Below are positions 49,573 to 61,350 of a stretch of DNA of 64,000 nt, piece after piece. Source of the stretch: Polytrichum commune (Eukaryota; Streptophyta; Polytrichopsida; Polytrichales; Polytrichaceae); contig OX485803.1 of assembly GCA_950295325.1 (NCBI GenBank), positions 65,611,554-65,675,553 of the forward strand, given 5' to 3'. Below the pieces are notes generated by a model that was given only the letters and a program-made list of their open reading frames with translations, ran no database searches and was not told the origin of the DNA. Within the stretch, counting starts at the first letter, position 1, and every line of letters begins with the position of its first letter. The translations under genes and the position numbers were made by a program.

Positions 49573-49755
49573 GTGTGAACTACGCTAAATAGGGTATTTA
49601 ATGTCAAATAGTATTAAATGTCACTTGTGGTAACTTTTCTAATGACACTTTTTGGGAACAAGTTTACAAGTATCATCATGGATGATTGAAATTTGGATGA
49701 AATATCAAGTAGTTAGTGACAATATTTGCAAGCGACATTGTAGATCTATATTACC
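49573..49755 (-). mobile_element. CACTA-like MITE fragment, subfamily A
   Basis: CTACGCTAAATAGGGTATTT, then TAATGTCA, AACAAGTTTACAAGTATCA and GGATGATTGAAATTTGGATG match the reverse complement of the element at 31786. The other end is not seen. Confidence 0.6.
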
Positions 49756-49789
49756 CAAATTTTTATGCAAAGTTTGACAAATAATGTTG

Positions 49790-50955
49790 GTTTACATTGG
49801 GAGGGGGGGGGGGTCTTTGCTAGGTGAATCAAAGTTGGGACCCACAACTCTTGGGTGGTTGCATTTAAGCCCTTCCTACCTAATTATAAAATGTTGCCGA
49901 CCTTGTTCGAGCTCAAGAAACTTTTGCCTTTCATTCTTGAAGGGTTGCTTGCCCATAAAAGCCATGTTGATTGCATCTCACTTTGAAGGCTCAAAATGTA
50001 GGTCCATGTCCACTTACATGGTAAGCAATTGACTAGATTCATTACCTGGAGAAAAATGTCAATAACAAATCTTCCATTAAATTTGAAAGAAAAAGTGAGT
50101 TGTTAACGAGGTGATAAATAAAGATTATTTAGCTCTTTGATTTTAATAGAAGGTAAAAAATAATCCTTATTAAATAATCCTTATGAAAAGAATTAAAACT
50201 TGCCACTTAGGTCAAAACTTAAAAACTTCATATTTTATTTGAAATATTCAAGTGGAAACAATGAAGAGACATTTAGACATATTGATAACTACCTTCTTGA
50301 AAATCAACAATTTAACCTTTATTGCTAATGAGGTGATGAAAATTTATTTTTAACCTCACTGAGATTGATATGAGGCGATGAATAATCATTACCTCATTGC
50401 AACTAATGAATTTTCAATATTTCAAGGAAACTCTTCAAAATGTTCTTTTCAAGATTTTTGATCATGTTTTTGATAGAGTATGAAAAAATTGACCTCAGTG
50501 GTAAGTATCAATATTTTTCATAATGATAAATATTCACCTTTTATGGAAATCAAATAGCTATTTATTTATTTATCACCTTATAATAACTATTTAAAAGGGT
50601 TTTCTTTCAATATAATTGAAGATTCATTATTGACATTTTTATGCATGTAATTACATCTAGTCAATTGCTTACTATGTAAGTGGACATGGACCTATATATT
50701 AGGATTTGAGCCTTCAAAGTGAGATGCAGTCAATATGGGTTTTGTTGGCAAGCAACTCTTCAAGAATGAAAGGCAAAAGTTTTTTGAGCCGGGGTGGGGT
50801 CGGGCAACATTTTTTAGTTGGGTAGGAAATTTTTGGGTGCAACTTCCCAAGCGTTGTGGGTTTTGGTTCTTGGCCTTGATCAAACCTAGCACCCCCCCCC
50901 CCCCGCCCTTGCATGTTGAAATGGCTCGTACAAGGGGGGGGGGGGGGGGGAAGGG
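49790..50955. mobile_element. Long fold-back element with about 320-bp inverted arms
   Basis: The left arm 49790-50110 and right arm 50600-50955 are inverted copies (TTTTGCCTTTCATTCTTGAA, GGTCCATGTCCACTTACAT, GTAAGCAATTGACTAGAT and their complements). Poly-G or poly-C runs sit near the outer ends of both arms. The AT-rich centre has no gene. No clear target duplication. Confidence 0.78.
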
Positions 50956-51142
50956 ATAGCATCCATCAATTCAAACTATCATCACTAGAGTGACGAAATC
51001 TATCTATGTATCTATATATGAAAACTTATTGTGATGTTAATTTTTTTTTCAAGAAATTTATTATTGGTTCTTGAAAAAGATTTTGAAAAATAGGCAGTAT
51101 GTTGTAAAAATTATGGAGGTAACATGCGTGATGTTGCACTTA

Positions 51143-51599
51143 GGGTCACTTCACACATGAGACTGAGTGCCCATGACTAGTGAACTTCAAGCACTCTCAT
51201 TGTTGGAAAAGGCGGAGTTGGTCTAAGTTCACTTCACACTACGCTTGAGGGACCAACAAAGTAAGTGAATGCAAGATGGATTCCTACATGGTCAGTTGGA
51301 ATATTTTCAAAAACCACCCCTTGGAGGTAGGCCTGACACAAAATTGGGAGACCATGGCACTCCATAATCTTACATTTGTTGATTTATTATATTTAATCAT
51401 GTGTGAGGACCTTGCGTGAATAGAAATTCATTGAAATAACATTTGGTTGAGGGCCCAATCACATATAACCTACACTACACGTGGGGGCATGTGACCAAAC
51501 TACATGATTTTGGAAATGTCTTGGGACGGCCTTTGGACACTTCTTTGGGGCTCTTATAATTTCATGGTCATGACTCTTGACTCGTGTGTGAGATGGCCC
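51143..51599. mobile_element. PIF/Harbinger-type element, subfamily 4, copy 3
   Basis: A 457-bp element with ends GGGTCACTTCACACATGAG and CTCGTGTGTGAGATGGCCC, and TTA on both sides (51140-51142, 51600-51602). It preserves the empty target for the MITE nested in the sister copy at 42123. Confidence 0.87.
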
Positions 51600-51799
51600 T
51601 TAGTTTCTTGCTCCTAGGCCAAAGGTTTAGTTTTTGAGAATCATACCACTAGGCGTCCAACATTTCGTGACTTAATTGTTTTCATGACTTAATTGTTGTT
51701 TTAAATTATTGATGAACTAGGAACTAACAAATATAACTAAAATATGATAAAAACACACATAAACAACACATCTCCATATGTCCCCCCCTTGGCTGACTA

Positions 51800-51910
51800 T
51801 GGAGTCCCGTCAAGTAGCTAGGACCAATGCCAATCCAAAGGGCATGAATAATGAAGAATTGCCCCGCAACCATCGAGTGTGGTGAATGTCATTTCAAGGA
51901 ATTGTAGGCT
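51800..51910 (-). pseudogene. Reverse-transcriptase motif remnant
   Basis: The minus strand reads MTFTTLDGCGAILHY and, one frame over, FMPFGLALVLAT then stop. Ty3/gypsy reverse transcriptases have (K)TAF-T-R-x-G ... MPFGL-x-NAPATF at this place. Only a short piece survives. It sits about 150 bp downstream of the methyltransferase, which gives the domain order. Confidence 0.5.
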
Positions 51911-52008
51911 GGGTGCAGTATGAACCCCATCTTTAATCGACTATGATGTTTGGCTATCAGATTCCAAAGAATTAAATCCGCCGTCTCACGTTTGATCGTG
52001 TCTCTAAA

Positions 52009-53202
52009 CTATAACTCATCATTATATACATCATTATATATTATTTTATGCAATGCAAGGCGTAAACAAACATTCCACACCATGGTATTCAGATCCATGG
52101 TTTGGCCCAACACGAAGTGTTGTTGGCCCTCAGAAAGGCTAGGAGTTGTTGTGGTGCCCGTGCGAAATCCCATGGCACGTTCCCATACATCAGCCAATGG
52201 TTCGGTATGGATTTTGGTGTGATCATCCCACACCATGCTAGGTCCTGATTGCGGAATGTCAATGATTGTGGGAAAATCATAAAGGTGGGGAAGGCCCTCT
52301 GTGGTGCCCCCACCTTGTAGACTAATGCCAATGGGGGTAATTCATCTTGAACAACCGGCAAAGAGGTCTGGTGTGGATCCAACATGTCATCCACCTTTTG
52401 ATCAAAAGGTGGAAGCATTGCAAAAAATGTTGCAGCTAAAGTGGATGAAGGTGCAAGGTTAGTCCAAAGCCACTGAGGCCGGTGGGAATAAAAATCAAAG
52501 ACTGTGACATCCACAAAAATGGGATCACCAAGGTGTTGACAAATATAATGTTTGCCTTCCAACACCTTGTTACGAGAATCTCCCAATAAAGGTACATTTT
52601 TTAATATGTACCCTTGGGAGGAAGGTTGGTGGGCATACCACCACTGCATGAGCCGGATGAGATCCCTCAAATAACTAGATCTTGGATCCTCCAACCCTTG
52701 GCCCGCTTCAGCACGCGAGTGGCTGTGGCAGGGCCATCCCGCTATCCACTAGATCCACGTGACCCAACCTTTGTAAGTCTGCCTCGCTAATATGTGTAAC
52801 ATCACGAGGGAAACGTGCAAAACACCCACGAATGGCAGTTGGATCCAATTGTTGTGGGTACAACACCATCAACTGGTGGATATGGTGACGAGCCACACGT
52901 GTGGACACCTAACTGTCATCTATATAGACATACTGACGAACCGTGAGACCAATTTCCAACATGGCCGTCAGTCCTGTCCCGATGCCCCCAAACAGTTCCA
53001 CCAAAGTAATCCCTTCGTCTGGCGGATGCCATGAGATAGTATGTGCCAGTGCCGATGAGGTATCACGGACGACTGGTGTTGTAGAACCGAAAGAGAGAAC
53101 AATGTCCTTGCACCTTCGGAATAGGTCGGCGGAATCGCGCCAGGGACAGCAGGGAGGAAGAGGATCTTTGGGATGACGCACCAATACATCCTTAGGTGGC
53201 AT
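52009..53202 (-). pseudogene. C5-cytosine DNA methyltransferase domain in the retroelement
   Basis: Minus-strand reading gives motif I, LVELFGGIGTG (52975-53000), the AdoMet-binding loop. After a stop comes VSTRVARHHIHQLM. A single extra G near 52747 shifts the frame into AGWPCHSHSRAEAG, the catalytic Pro-Cys loop (motif IV; PC at 52728-52733). Motif VI reads KNV at 52601-52593 instead of ENV. Motif VIII is HRPQW. After another shift near 52236 comes ERAMGFRTGTT and FVLGQTMDLN, equivalent to motifs IX-X. The order matches bacterial-type and DNMT C5 methyltransferases, which add a methyl group to cytosine. The Lys for Glu and the frame breaks mean this copy has no activity. Confidence 0.82.
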
Positions 53203-53391
53203 CTGCCGTTAATCCTCAATACTTTCCATGAATGCCAATGACTCCTCCAATAATGCGGAAGCGTATGGTAATGTATCCACACTAGCACCACATCCAAAAA
53301 CCATGGATAAGGATGCTATGGTCGCGGATGCCGTGAATGCCACAAAAATAAGTTCCCTACAGCCGTCTCTAGCCAACCAACTAGGTCGGAT

Positions 53392-53739
53392 TCAAACTTC
53401 CTCAGTCCAGTTGTCCAAACCAAAACTAAGAGGGTAGAGTGCTTGCTGACTAACTAACATATCGTAGTTGGTTGCATCTGTCAACGCACATTTGAGAAGA
53501 AGAGGTGCGGGTGGATCTCTAGGCTTTACGCGGAAACTAAGTTGTAGTGGCTCCACAGTGTAACCAGTGGCCTGCTCAACATGGCCAATAGAGATGACGA
53601 TGGTAAATGGGCAAGAAGTCAAATCATCGACCGTCAAGTGTAATTCCTGGGCAAGCCTTTTGCCGATCATAACTGGTTGTGTCCCCGAGTCCATCATCAC
53701 ACACTGGGATGCAACCCAAATAACATTGCCCCAGCCCAA
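53392..53739 (-). pseudogene. Retropepsin-like aspartic protease domain
   Basis: VMMDSGTQPVMIGKRLAQEL contains the catalytic D-S-G-(T/A) triad typical of retroviral-type proteases, with the usual following hydrophobic strand. TNYDMLVSQQALYPLSFGLD matches the C-terminal (N/T)YD-x-L(V/I)G region, with the Gly replaced by Ser. It is 115 codons long, right for a retropepsin. It processes the polyprotein in an active element. Confidence 0.75.
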
Positions 53740-54227
53740 CTAACCACCAAAATGCCGGTATCATACACCATACACATGACGCCATGTCGAATGCCGCGGC
53801 GCTTGCGAACAAGTCTAATAGCTACATCCGACAGATAAGTTGCCCCCGTGGATTCGGATGAGTCGTAAGATGTGGTTGACCCCTTGTCATCTGAGGTGTG
53901 TGCGTCAAAAGACGCAATGGCGTCCGCCGCAAGCCTCGCTCGTTGTTTGGCCATTTCCGCGGGATCCTCAGTAGCAAGGAAATATGCAGTGACTTGAGCC
54001 ACGGTGAGAAAGTATAAAGATGCCTTGTCTTCCAAAATCCTATCTGCTAGGTGAAAAACCTTAGCCGGTTGGATTTTGGGTGACGACCACTTCATTGCTA
54101 TAAATAAAGGTATGTGCAACACCTTGAATGCCAATGTGTACACCATGTCGGTCGTTGGATTCGAAGCCTCCATGCTCGAATATCGGCCACTGATAGATTG
54201 GATAACATCTGCCAATCCAAAAGACAA
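53697..54227 (-). pseudogene. Gag-protease linker of the retroelement
   Basis: A 176-codon open frame, the longest uninterrupted piece of the element. It has no known motif. It contains KASLYFLTVAQVTAYFLATE and an acidic/Ser-rich tract (FDAHTSDDKGSTTSYDSSES) and ends by shifting frame into the protease near 53735. It is interpreted from position between zinc knuckle and retropepsin. Confidence 0.55.
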
Positions 54228-54358
54228 TGGCAGACGTGCCTGATCAATTTAATCCAGGGGACCATTGTCCCGAGCCGTTAAGGTCTCTACAGGCTCCCAT
54301 GTGGTCGAAGGTGCGGCTCGTGACACGGATTGAGCATGTGTCACAGCTGCCGAATTCA

Positions 54359-54685
54359 TCACCTCCCCCGAACCCCGAACATATAATAATCGGGAGTTGA
54401 CGAACTAGGCTTAGCTCCGAGTGGAGCTGGTGATTCCAAGATTTGGCTAGATGACGCCAAATTCTTGAACCTCTCCTCCAAGGCGCCAAACTCTGCCTCC
54501 AACGTTTTTCCCCGTTTGGAAAAAGGACGATTTTCTGGATGGAGAGCGAAGCAATTTTCCACAGCGTGATTGTTCCGTCCATAATGGGAACACTTAAACT
54601 GCTTCGGTAAATGTTTACCGGCCTCCTTCATTGAATTGTTAGCGAGAATGCCAAGCCAAGGAGGAGGCTCCTCACTTAGGAGCAT
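54359..54685 (-). pseudogene. Gag-like segment with a zinc knuckle
   Basis: A 108-codon frame with FKCSHYGRNNHAVENCF. The spacing fits a CCHC knuckle (C-x2-C-x4-H-x4-C) in which the second Cys has become Tyr. A predicted coiled or charged stretch follows (KTLEAEFGALEERFKNLASS). The protein then shifts frame near 54365 into a segment reading MNSAAVTHAQSVSRAAPSTT. Such knuckles bind the genomic RNA in retroelement Gag. Confidence 0.65.
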
Positions 54686-54764
54686 CTCTCCAACTTCTAA
54701 GATTCATTCATCCAAATCTAAATGGATGAAATCCTACAAATAAGGTGCGCCGCCCGACGTTGTA

Positions 54765-57700
54765 TACTGTGACATCTTACCCATCTTAACGGTGACCTAT
54801 TTTAGTGTAAAAAATTGCAATCATTGTCCTCTTCTATTGAAACATGTGCCACAGAAACACTTGCGTTAGGCGGTGATGAAGCCTCTCACATAATTGACCT
54901 CCCATTTTTCTTAGTAGTTGGAAACTCCCATTACTTACATCTAGAATCGTCGTCAATAACAAATAAATCTAACAAATAAAGGTTGTCTTGAAGGTATGAA
55001 TGGTAGCTAATAACCACATTTGTCTTCTCCAACGCGTAGCTATGATGCTAAGCCTTGCAACAACAAGCCCTTGGTTTCTTCAACAATGATGTCACACCAT
55101 TATTCCTACACAATACCAATGTCGCAAGTAAGTTTTTTTACTTTTTTTTTTTGGTTCTGTTTTTTTTTAAAGGGGGGAGGGGGGTGGGGAAGATGAACAT
55201 GAATAGGAATGATGTATGCTTACCTTTGTAAGAGTATCATTTGGAAATGACCCTATAGGTGATGCCCTCTTTTACAAGAAATACTTGAAATTAATATTGC
55301 ATGAAGCCCACACTCCCAACCATCTATTTGAATTGGGACCTTGCATTGGAGCATTGGGTTGTGCATGAGACTCTCATAGGATGGAGATGCCTTATTAATG
55401 CCCCTTGACGATGCCCCTTGCCTTCTAAAAACACTATGTGAATGCCTTCACACGAATGATGTTGTGGTATTGTTGTATTGAATCAAAATGAAAGGTCAAA
55501 GTGTGGTCAATGATGACAAGACTTCACAAGATAGTTTCCCATATGCAATAACCAATGCTTTGATGTCAAATGTGAATTTTTCAAAAAATAGCTTGAGTAA
55601 ATGTAGGTACTGCTGGAAATGGCAAAATTATTTTGACATGAATAAAGGGAATATGATGGCAAAACAACCATTGGTTATGGAATAACTGTTTGTCTCCCTA
55701 TGACCTCAAAGACAAACATACCAAAATGAAGATGAGCTTATGAAAAACATGGCATACACACACTGGTGACTTTGACCATAGGGAGATATTTGTGGGCAAT
55801 CCTAAACTTCAAAAAAGCAAGAAAACAAAATGAACTAAATCCCAAAAATAAATAAATGAATACAAACCAAGTATGAGAGTATAGTGAACTTATACAACAA
55901 AAGTAGACGATGCGGAAGCAAAGCAAAGGATGTTGTTGGTAGAGAGGCGAGGCAAAGGGAGGAGATAATCAAAGAGTGGTAGCAAAAAAGTTATGTGCTC
56001 CTCCTCACAATTTGTAGCTGATGATTGTTCTCGAGATCAATCACCCCCCTTTGTAGGACAATCTTAAAAGTGTGGCATATGACATCATGTAACTGCCATC
56101 CATAACACATACGTGTTCCTGACCATGTGCCACCTGAAAATGTCTTATGATGTTATGATTTCACATATCTCAAGGGACATGTGTTGTTTAATAAGGATAT
56201 AATCATGTACCATGTACCATTGTGATGATCCATGAAACATGGTGAGTTGGATCATTGTTTTGGGGGCCGGGGCATGGGTGTGTTTCTTGTCAAACACGAC
56301 AATTGGCTCATCCTACATGGTGTTAGAAAGGCATATTGCCACAACTAGCGGTGGTTGGTTTACCCATCTTCATTTAAAGACCTTGGCTCAAATAATGTGA
56401 AGATGATGTTAGTGCTTGGTGTACACTGTGTGGTAATGCTGGATAGTGAGATGCATGAGGCATGAAGGTCTTGGCGGGTGCTAAGCATTTCAAATTCTTC
56501 ATGCAAAGGTAAAGCTTATAAACGATGAGTTTCAAGTGTGGAGGCTAGGCTTTGTAGATTAGGAACTTATTGGTTATTAATAGGGGGATGTTTAGGAGGC
56601 TACAGTTGAAGTTCATCATGTAGTGTAGATGCTCAATAATAAAAGGTTCATGTACTTATAATGAGCATGTTCAAGTCATACATGGCACGCATCTAGACAT
56701 CCTTGATAGGACATTAATTTAAGTTAAGTGATGAATGTCACATTTAAAGCCCATTTGTGACAAATGCAAGACCCACCATATACAACACCAATTCCTAAAT
56801 TTCAAGGATTTAAAAGTGGTTGCAACTGTATATTCAAAACTATATATCTATATATAATTGATTTCAATCACTTAATTAACTTTTCTTTCTTCTTCTTGTA
56901 CTTGGAATTATAAAATATTTACCCAATCAAATTAGAGGTGAAGTGATTTGATTTATCTTGTAGTTTTAATTATATTATTATGGAGTACTTGTAAATGATT
57001 AGGTGCATATCAAGGACAATGGTCCTTACTCCATTTGAATAGATGTAAGTTAAAAATTCATACTCACAACAAGGAAGTAGGGTTCCATTATACAAGGCTG
57101 ATTTTGCTTATGTTATTTAGAACATGTCAAATATGTGTAAGATGACTAGATTTTGCACACATAATACATGTCATAAACTACACATATAATAGTGGCCCAA
57201 TAAAATGGATCCCTACTTCCTTGTAGTGTCTTGACAACTTTCTCTCCTGCTTATGTCGACTCCAAATAACTTGAAAGCCTCTAATATATGATCTATGATA
57301 TATATTTGATTTGAGTTGATAGTACGGACTCACATGCAGTTAAGGGTTAACTTACTTGATCGTGTTCTAGGAAGAGAAGGATTTATTGCATGCAAGCGTA
57401 ACCCTCATCCATCCGACATAAAAATCTTAAAATAGTACGCAACTTGGAAGTACAACTTTTTAAAATAAATTTGACAAGAATGTGCTAAGTTAATTATGAA
57501 GCTGGATATGGAAAGGAGAGTTATCACACCTCACCCCTTTTCTAAACCTCACTCAGCCTTGTGGGTTATAAATGCCCACACATGTGCAGTTTTGGTAGGT
57601 CATCAAAGTTACAGCTCCTTCCAGCAACCTTTATGATGCCATAAAAGCTAGAAAGCATGCTTTGGCATTCGAAAAGAGCATGCAGCTAGTATGAGGTTTA

Positions 57701-57889
57701 ATCAATGTCTTGAGTCTTCGATAACTCCTAACTTCCCCAGCAACCCATTTTTGGTCGATGAATTGATTTCTTCCCTATGTTAATCGTTAACCTTATCTAA
57801 CTCATTCATCCGCAGTCAAAATAACCATAAACATCAAGCCAACATGGATATCTACTCATAGACACATGAGCTGTGCAATTTGGAGATGA
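54765..57889. other. Intergenic stretch, no gene seen
   Basis: AT-rich with a T/G-rich simple tract at 55134-55190. Short frames only. Confidence 0.4.
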
Positions 57890-57892
57890 TTA

Positions 57893-58178
57893 GGGCTGCT
57901 TTACATGGGATCCCAAGTTCTAAGTCCCATTGATGTTAGCAAGTCCCAACTTTTGAGCCTCTAGAAAAATCATTAAAATATGGTTCATTGTCATTAAAGT
58001 TGGATCTTGTTTGTTTTATGCAAAAATATTCATGGGGCTTGTGTTGAGAGTTGGGTCTAGCTTTTTACTTGACCCGGCTCTCAACATAAGTCCCAAGGCT
58101 CACCTCCAAAAAGTGTTGCCATGTAGGCATCCATCTCATACTTGGGACTTAGGATTTGGGACTCATGTGAATCGGCCC
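57893..58178. mobile_element. PIF/Harbinger-type MITE, subfamily 6
   Basis: A 286-bp element with ends GGGCTGCTTTACATGGGATC and complement ATGTGAATCGGCCC, and TTA on both sides (57890-57892, 58179-58181). Inverted AAGTCCCA-type blocks continue inside. A frame crossing its right end (58011-58349) is chance. Confidence 0.82.
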
Positions 58179-58181
58179 TTA

Positions 58182-61100
58182 GAATGTGGAAAAGTATGTC
58201 AAAGTGGAAAGTGGTCATGTTTTAGTTGTGTTGGGAGCTCATGTGAGGGTGTTGACTCCCATCAATGGTCACCATTCCAACGCAAACTTTGCATGAACAT
58301 CAATGATGTTTATTTTGGTAAAAGTGAATTTCTTTTGATGTTCTTGTAAATACAACCTTCGTATTCACATCGACAGTTAAGTTTAGCATTTGGACACTCT
58401 TTCATTTTTAGGGAATTCTTTGTATATATGTGGTTAGAAATATGGGACGATTTTACATACTCCAAATGCTAGGGGGCTAGCTTATTGTGCTTTGCACATT
58501 TTTGCATGAGAATTTATGGAGGTGCTCAACTATTGAGTTGTTCCCACCAAGTGGATCACATAAAAAATTGGCCCTTTTCCAAGTGAATTTGATTGGTCAA
58601 AGGTTTTTTTGGGGGGGCAAAAACATGGCATTGTCTTGTACATCCTTCTCTTAATCTTTAAAATCTAGAATTCTAAAGGGTTATTCATGTTGAATTTCCT
58701 ACTCTAAATAGCTCATCTCCCATGTTTCAAGACCCTACAGATAAATCTCTTTAACCTCAATAGTTGTCCATTAAAATTCCACAACCAACATTAAGTGAAA
58801 TTCATTGAAAACAACCTTTTTCATAGGATTGGGAGGTTAAGGGTTAAGAGGCATCTCTTCCCCCTATAGCCCTCTCCAACTAATTGAGAGAAAACCTCCA
58901 TTAAGGTAAGCAAGCCTTAGACAAACACTTGTAGCTTTGCATGTACTTCTTGTAAGATATGAAACATGCAATTAGTGCAAGATGATTAGGGGGTGCAAGC
59001 GTGGTAAAGTGGACCAAAAAAGTGCTCCAATATATTAGTCATAGTTTTTTGGTCAAACGCATAAATGCAAAAGAAAAATGTTGTGTGTGTATATATATAT
59101 ATATATTTCTCATAATGCCCTCTGTTGTTGTGTTAAGATAGAATACCAAGATGGGAGCTTCAAAACTTATAATTAAAAGTAATGCTCCCCCCCCCAAATA
59201 AGGGTTTAATTTGGTTTTGGAATTAAATTTCATGACCTTAAAATTTTGAACATCGATTTTTTACCTTTCAATTCCTTGAATTTATTATAAACTTGAGGGC
59301 ATCATCAAAAAAAAAATGTATAAGATCATCAATTTAATGTAATTTTATCATATTCCAAAAAATTAGACTATACTTGTTCAACATCACCTACTTGCACACC
59401 ACTTGAGCGATATAAAGTTAGGTGTAGCTCTAAGAATGGACTTCAAGAAGACATGTGACTTCAAATGATTAGAGAACATGATATAAAATCATTAATATTC
59501 TAGGTTCAATAGTCAACATAGTTGAGGAATAACATGTATGATCGTTTAAGAAAAAATGATGTCTTCACTTTGACATTGAATAAGACATTAGAAGGAGTTT
59601 CAAAAAAATTGAGGACCATGGTTACGACCTCGATTTGGATGCACTAATCATCCCATGCTTATTACTATTCACATGCTCAATATCCTAGGACAAGCATATA
59701 AAAACCTAAAAGTGTCAATTATAGGCTTGGTTTAGTTCCCTTAAAGTCCATGTATTTAGTGTATTTGATGGTTCCAACTTCCTTCTTTGCATGTCAATCT
59801 TTCATTGGTTAATCCCACCATTGTTATTTTCTAATAACACTTATATATTTAAGTTATTTGCAAAGTAGAGGGGTGGGCAACAAGACACCATCAAGTACCC
59901 AAATTGAGCTTAACTGTAATGATTTGTCCCCAATTAGAGATAGGCCAGAAAAAACTTGATATAGGGTGTTTATATCATGCCAGTTATTGGCCTAATACCT
60001 TGCAAGAAAGCAAGGCTAGATGGCAAGAGCATGAACTTTCCCTTTTGAAATGGGAATCATATGTTCACCTTGATGCAACTTGTTGCTTTTTAATCATGAA
60101 TTGGCATGGTATTGGTGCAAATGGGGTTGCCAAAGCGGGTGGAAAATTAATATGAAATTTTACGCATTTACATTAAACAAAAACAAGGTTCATACAAACC
60201 CCTAGGTACTGCATTTATGGTCTTGAAAATGCCTACAATGCGATAACAACTCCTAAATAATCCTTCTTAAAAATGGTATACCCTAAACCCTAAACCAGAT
60301 GGATGCCACCCTTGGTTGATGGGCGAGTGATGGGCAATCGAAGATGACATTCCCAAGTTTTGTCATTTAGGTTTGATAGAAACCTTATGTACCTATTACG
60401 ATTTGCTTGATTTGTTGCAATTCAATTCAATTGACAGTGTAGAAATGGTTTTTGGAGGATTGGTTTGTCGCTTCCCATAAAGGTTGGGCTCAACACAAAA
60501 ACGACACTTCTGATATTGGAGGTGTCAGAAGCCCATGCTTTGAATTATACTATCCAGATGGAACAATTTTACGGAGTGTCAAATCCTACAGACTTGAACA
60601 GAGCATGCTCATGGAAAATCCGATGCACAACTTGATGTTTAAGATTCCTTATTCTCTGAAAGTTTTAATCTTGCATAGATTTTAGTGCGTATTGATTGAG
60701 GGTTCTTTCAAGTTGTCATAACCATTCAGAAAGAGCCAGGCCACTGGTCTGTTATGAAAATTCATGTGCAACTATATAGTGGCCAATTCCACTAAGCATG
60801 ACGGTCATTGTACCTTTGTGTTTGATCCACAAGGCAGTTGTGTGGTTCATTAAATCAAAAGACACCATCAGTCCTGAACAGGAATACAAATGTATACTAC
60901 TGTATCTACGGAGACGAGCTTAGTATTGAAGAACTTGCTCCAATGGGTTGAGCATACTTGTAGTGCCACTGTATTATTGCATATGGTTGCTGGAAAAGTT
61001 GGTTGGCTTAAAAGTTGGGAGGTCGCAGATGCTCTTAATGGGTTTGCTTTTCCCTGCAAACACATTCAACCACCAGATTGAACCACTTGGTTATTAGCAT

Positions 61101-61345
61101 ACTGAGTTTCCAAATATGTTGAAATGGGGTTTAATTCCAATCGCACGGTTTGATGTAGCCAGAAGCACTCAAAAGCTGTCCGACCCATCCAACTGTTCCA
61201 CGATTCGGGCATAATTTCCCATAGAACTATCTTCACATCTGCAAATGATATGGATGGCCCCGTGGCACTCATATCATATGAATACCCATGATTAACGATA
61301 AAGGGATGACTCATATCATTGAATACATCAATCATATCCGTGAAA
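58182..61345. other. Intergenic stretch, no recognised gene
   Basis: (TA)n at 59089-59106 and a C-run at 59188-59194. Frames at 60452-60685 (plus) and 61066-61353 (minus) have gene-like amino-acid content but no motif I recognise. They could be exons or relics. Confidence 0.4.
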
Positions 61346-61350
61346 ACTAT

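Larger units (their letters stand above)
51790..54690 (-). pseudogene. Ty3/gypsy-type retrotransposon relic carrying a cytosine DNA methyltransferase
   Basis: Minus-strand polyprotein remains in the order zinc knuckle (54610-54560), linker (54240-53740), retropepsin (53739-53392), linker with conserved-looking text (53300-53050), C5-cytosine methyltransferase (53020-52050) and reverse-transcriptase MPFGL motif (51846-51815). Frames are broken by several 1-base indels and stops, so the copy is dead. No RNase H, integrase or long terminal repeat is visible. The 3' part of the element (left on this map) is missing, and an unrelated MITE lies at 51143-51599. The GC content is higher than in the flanking DNA. 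A methyltransferase placed between protease and reverse transcriptase is an unusual domain order. Confidence 0.82.
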
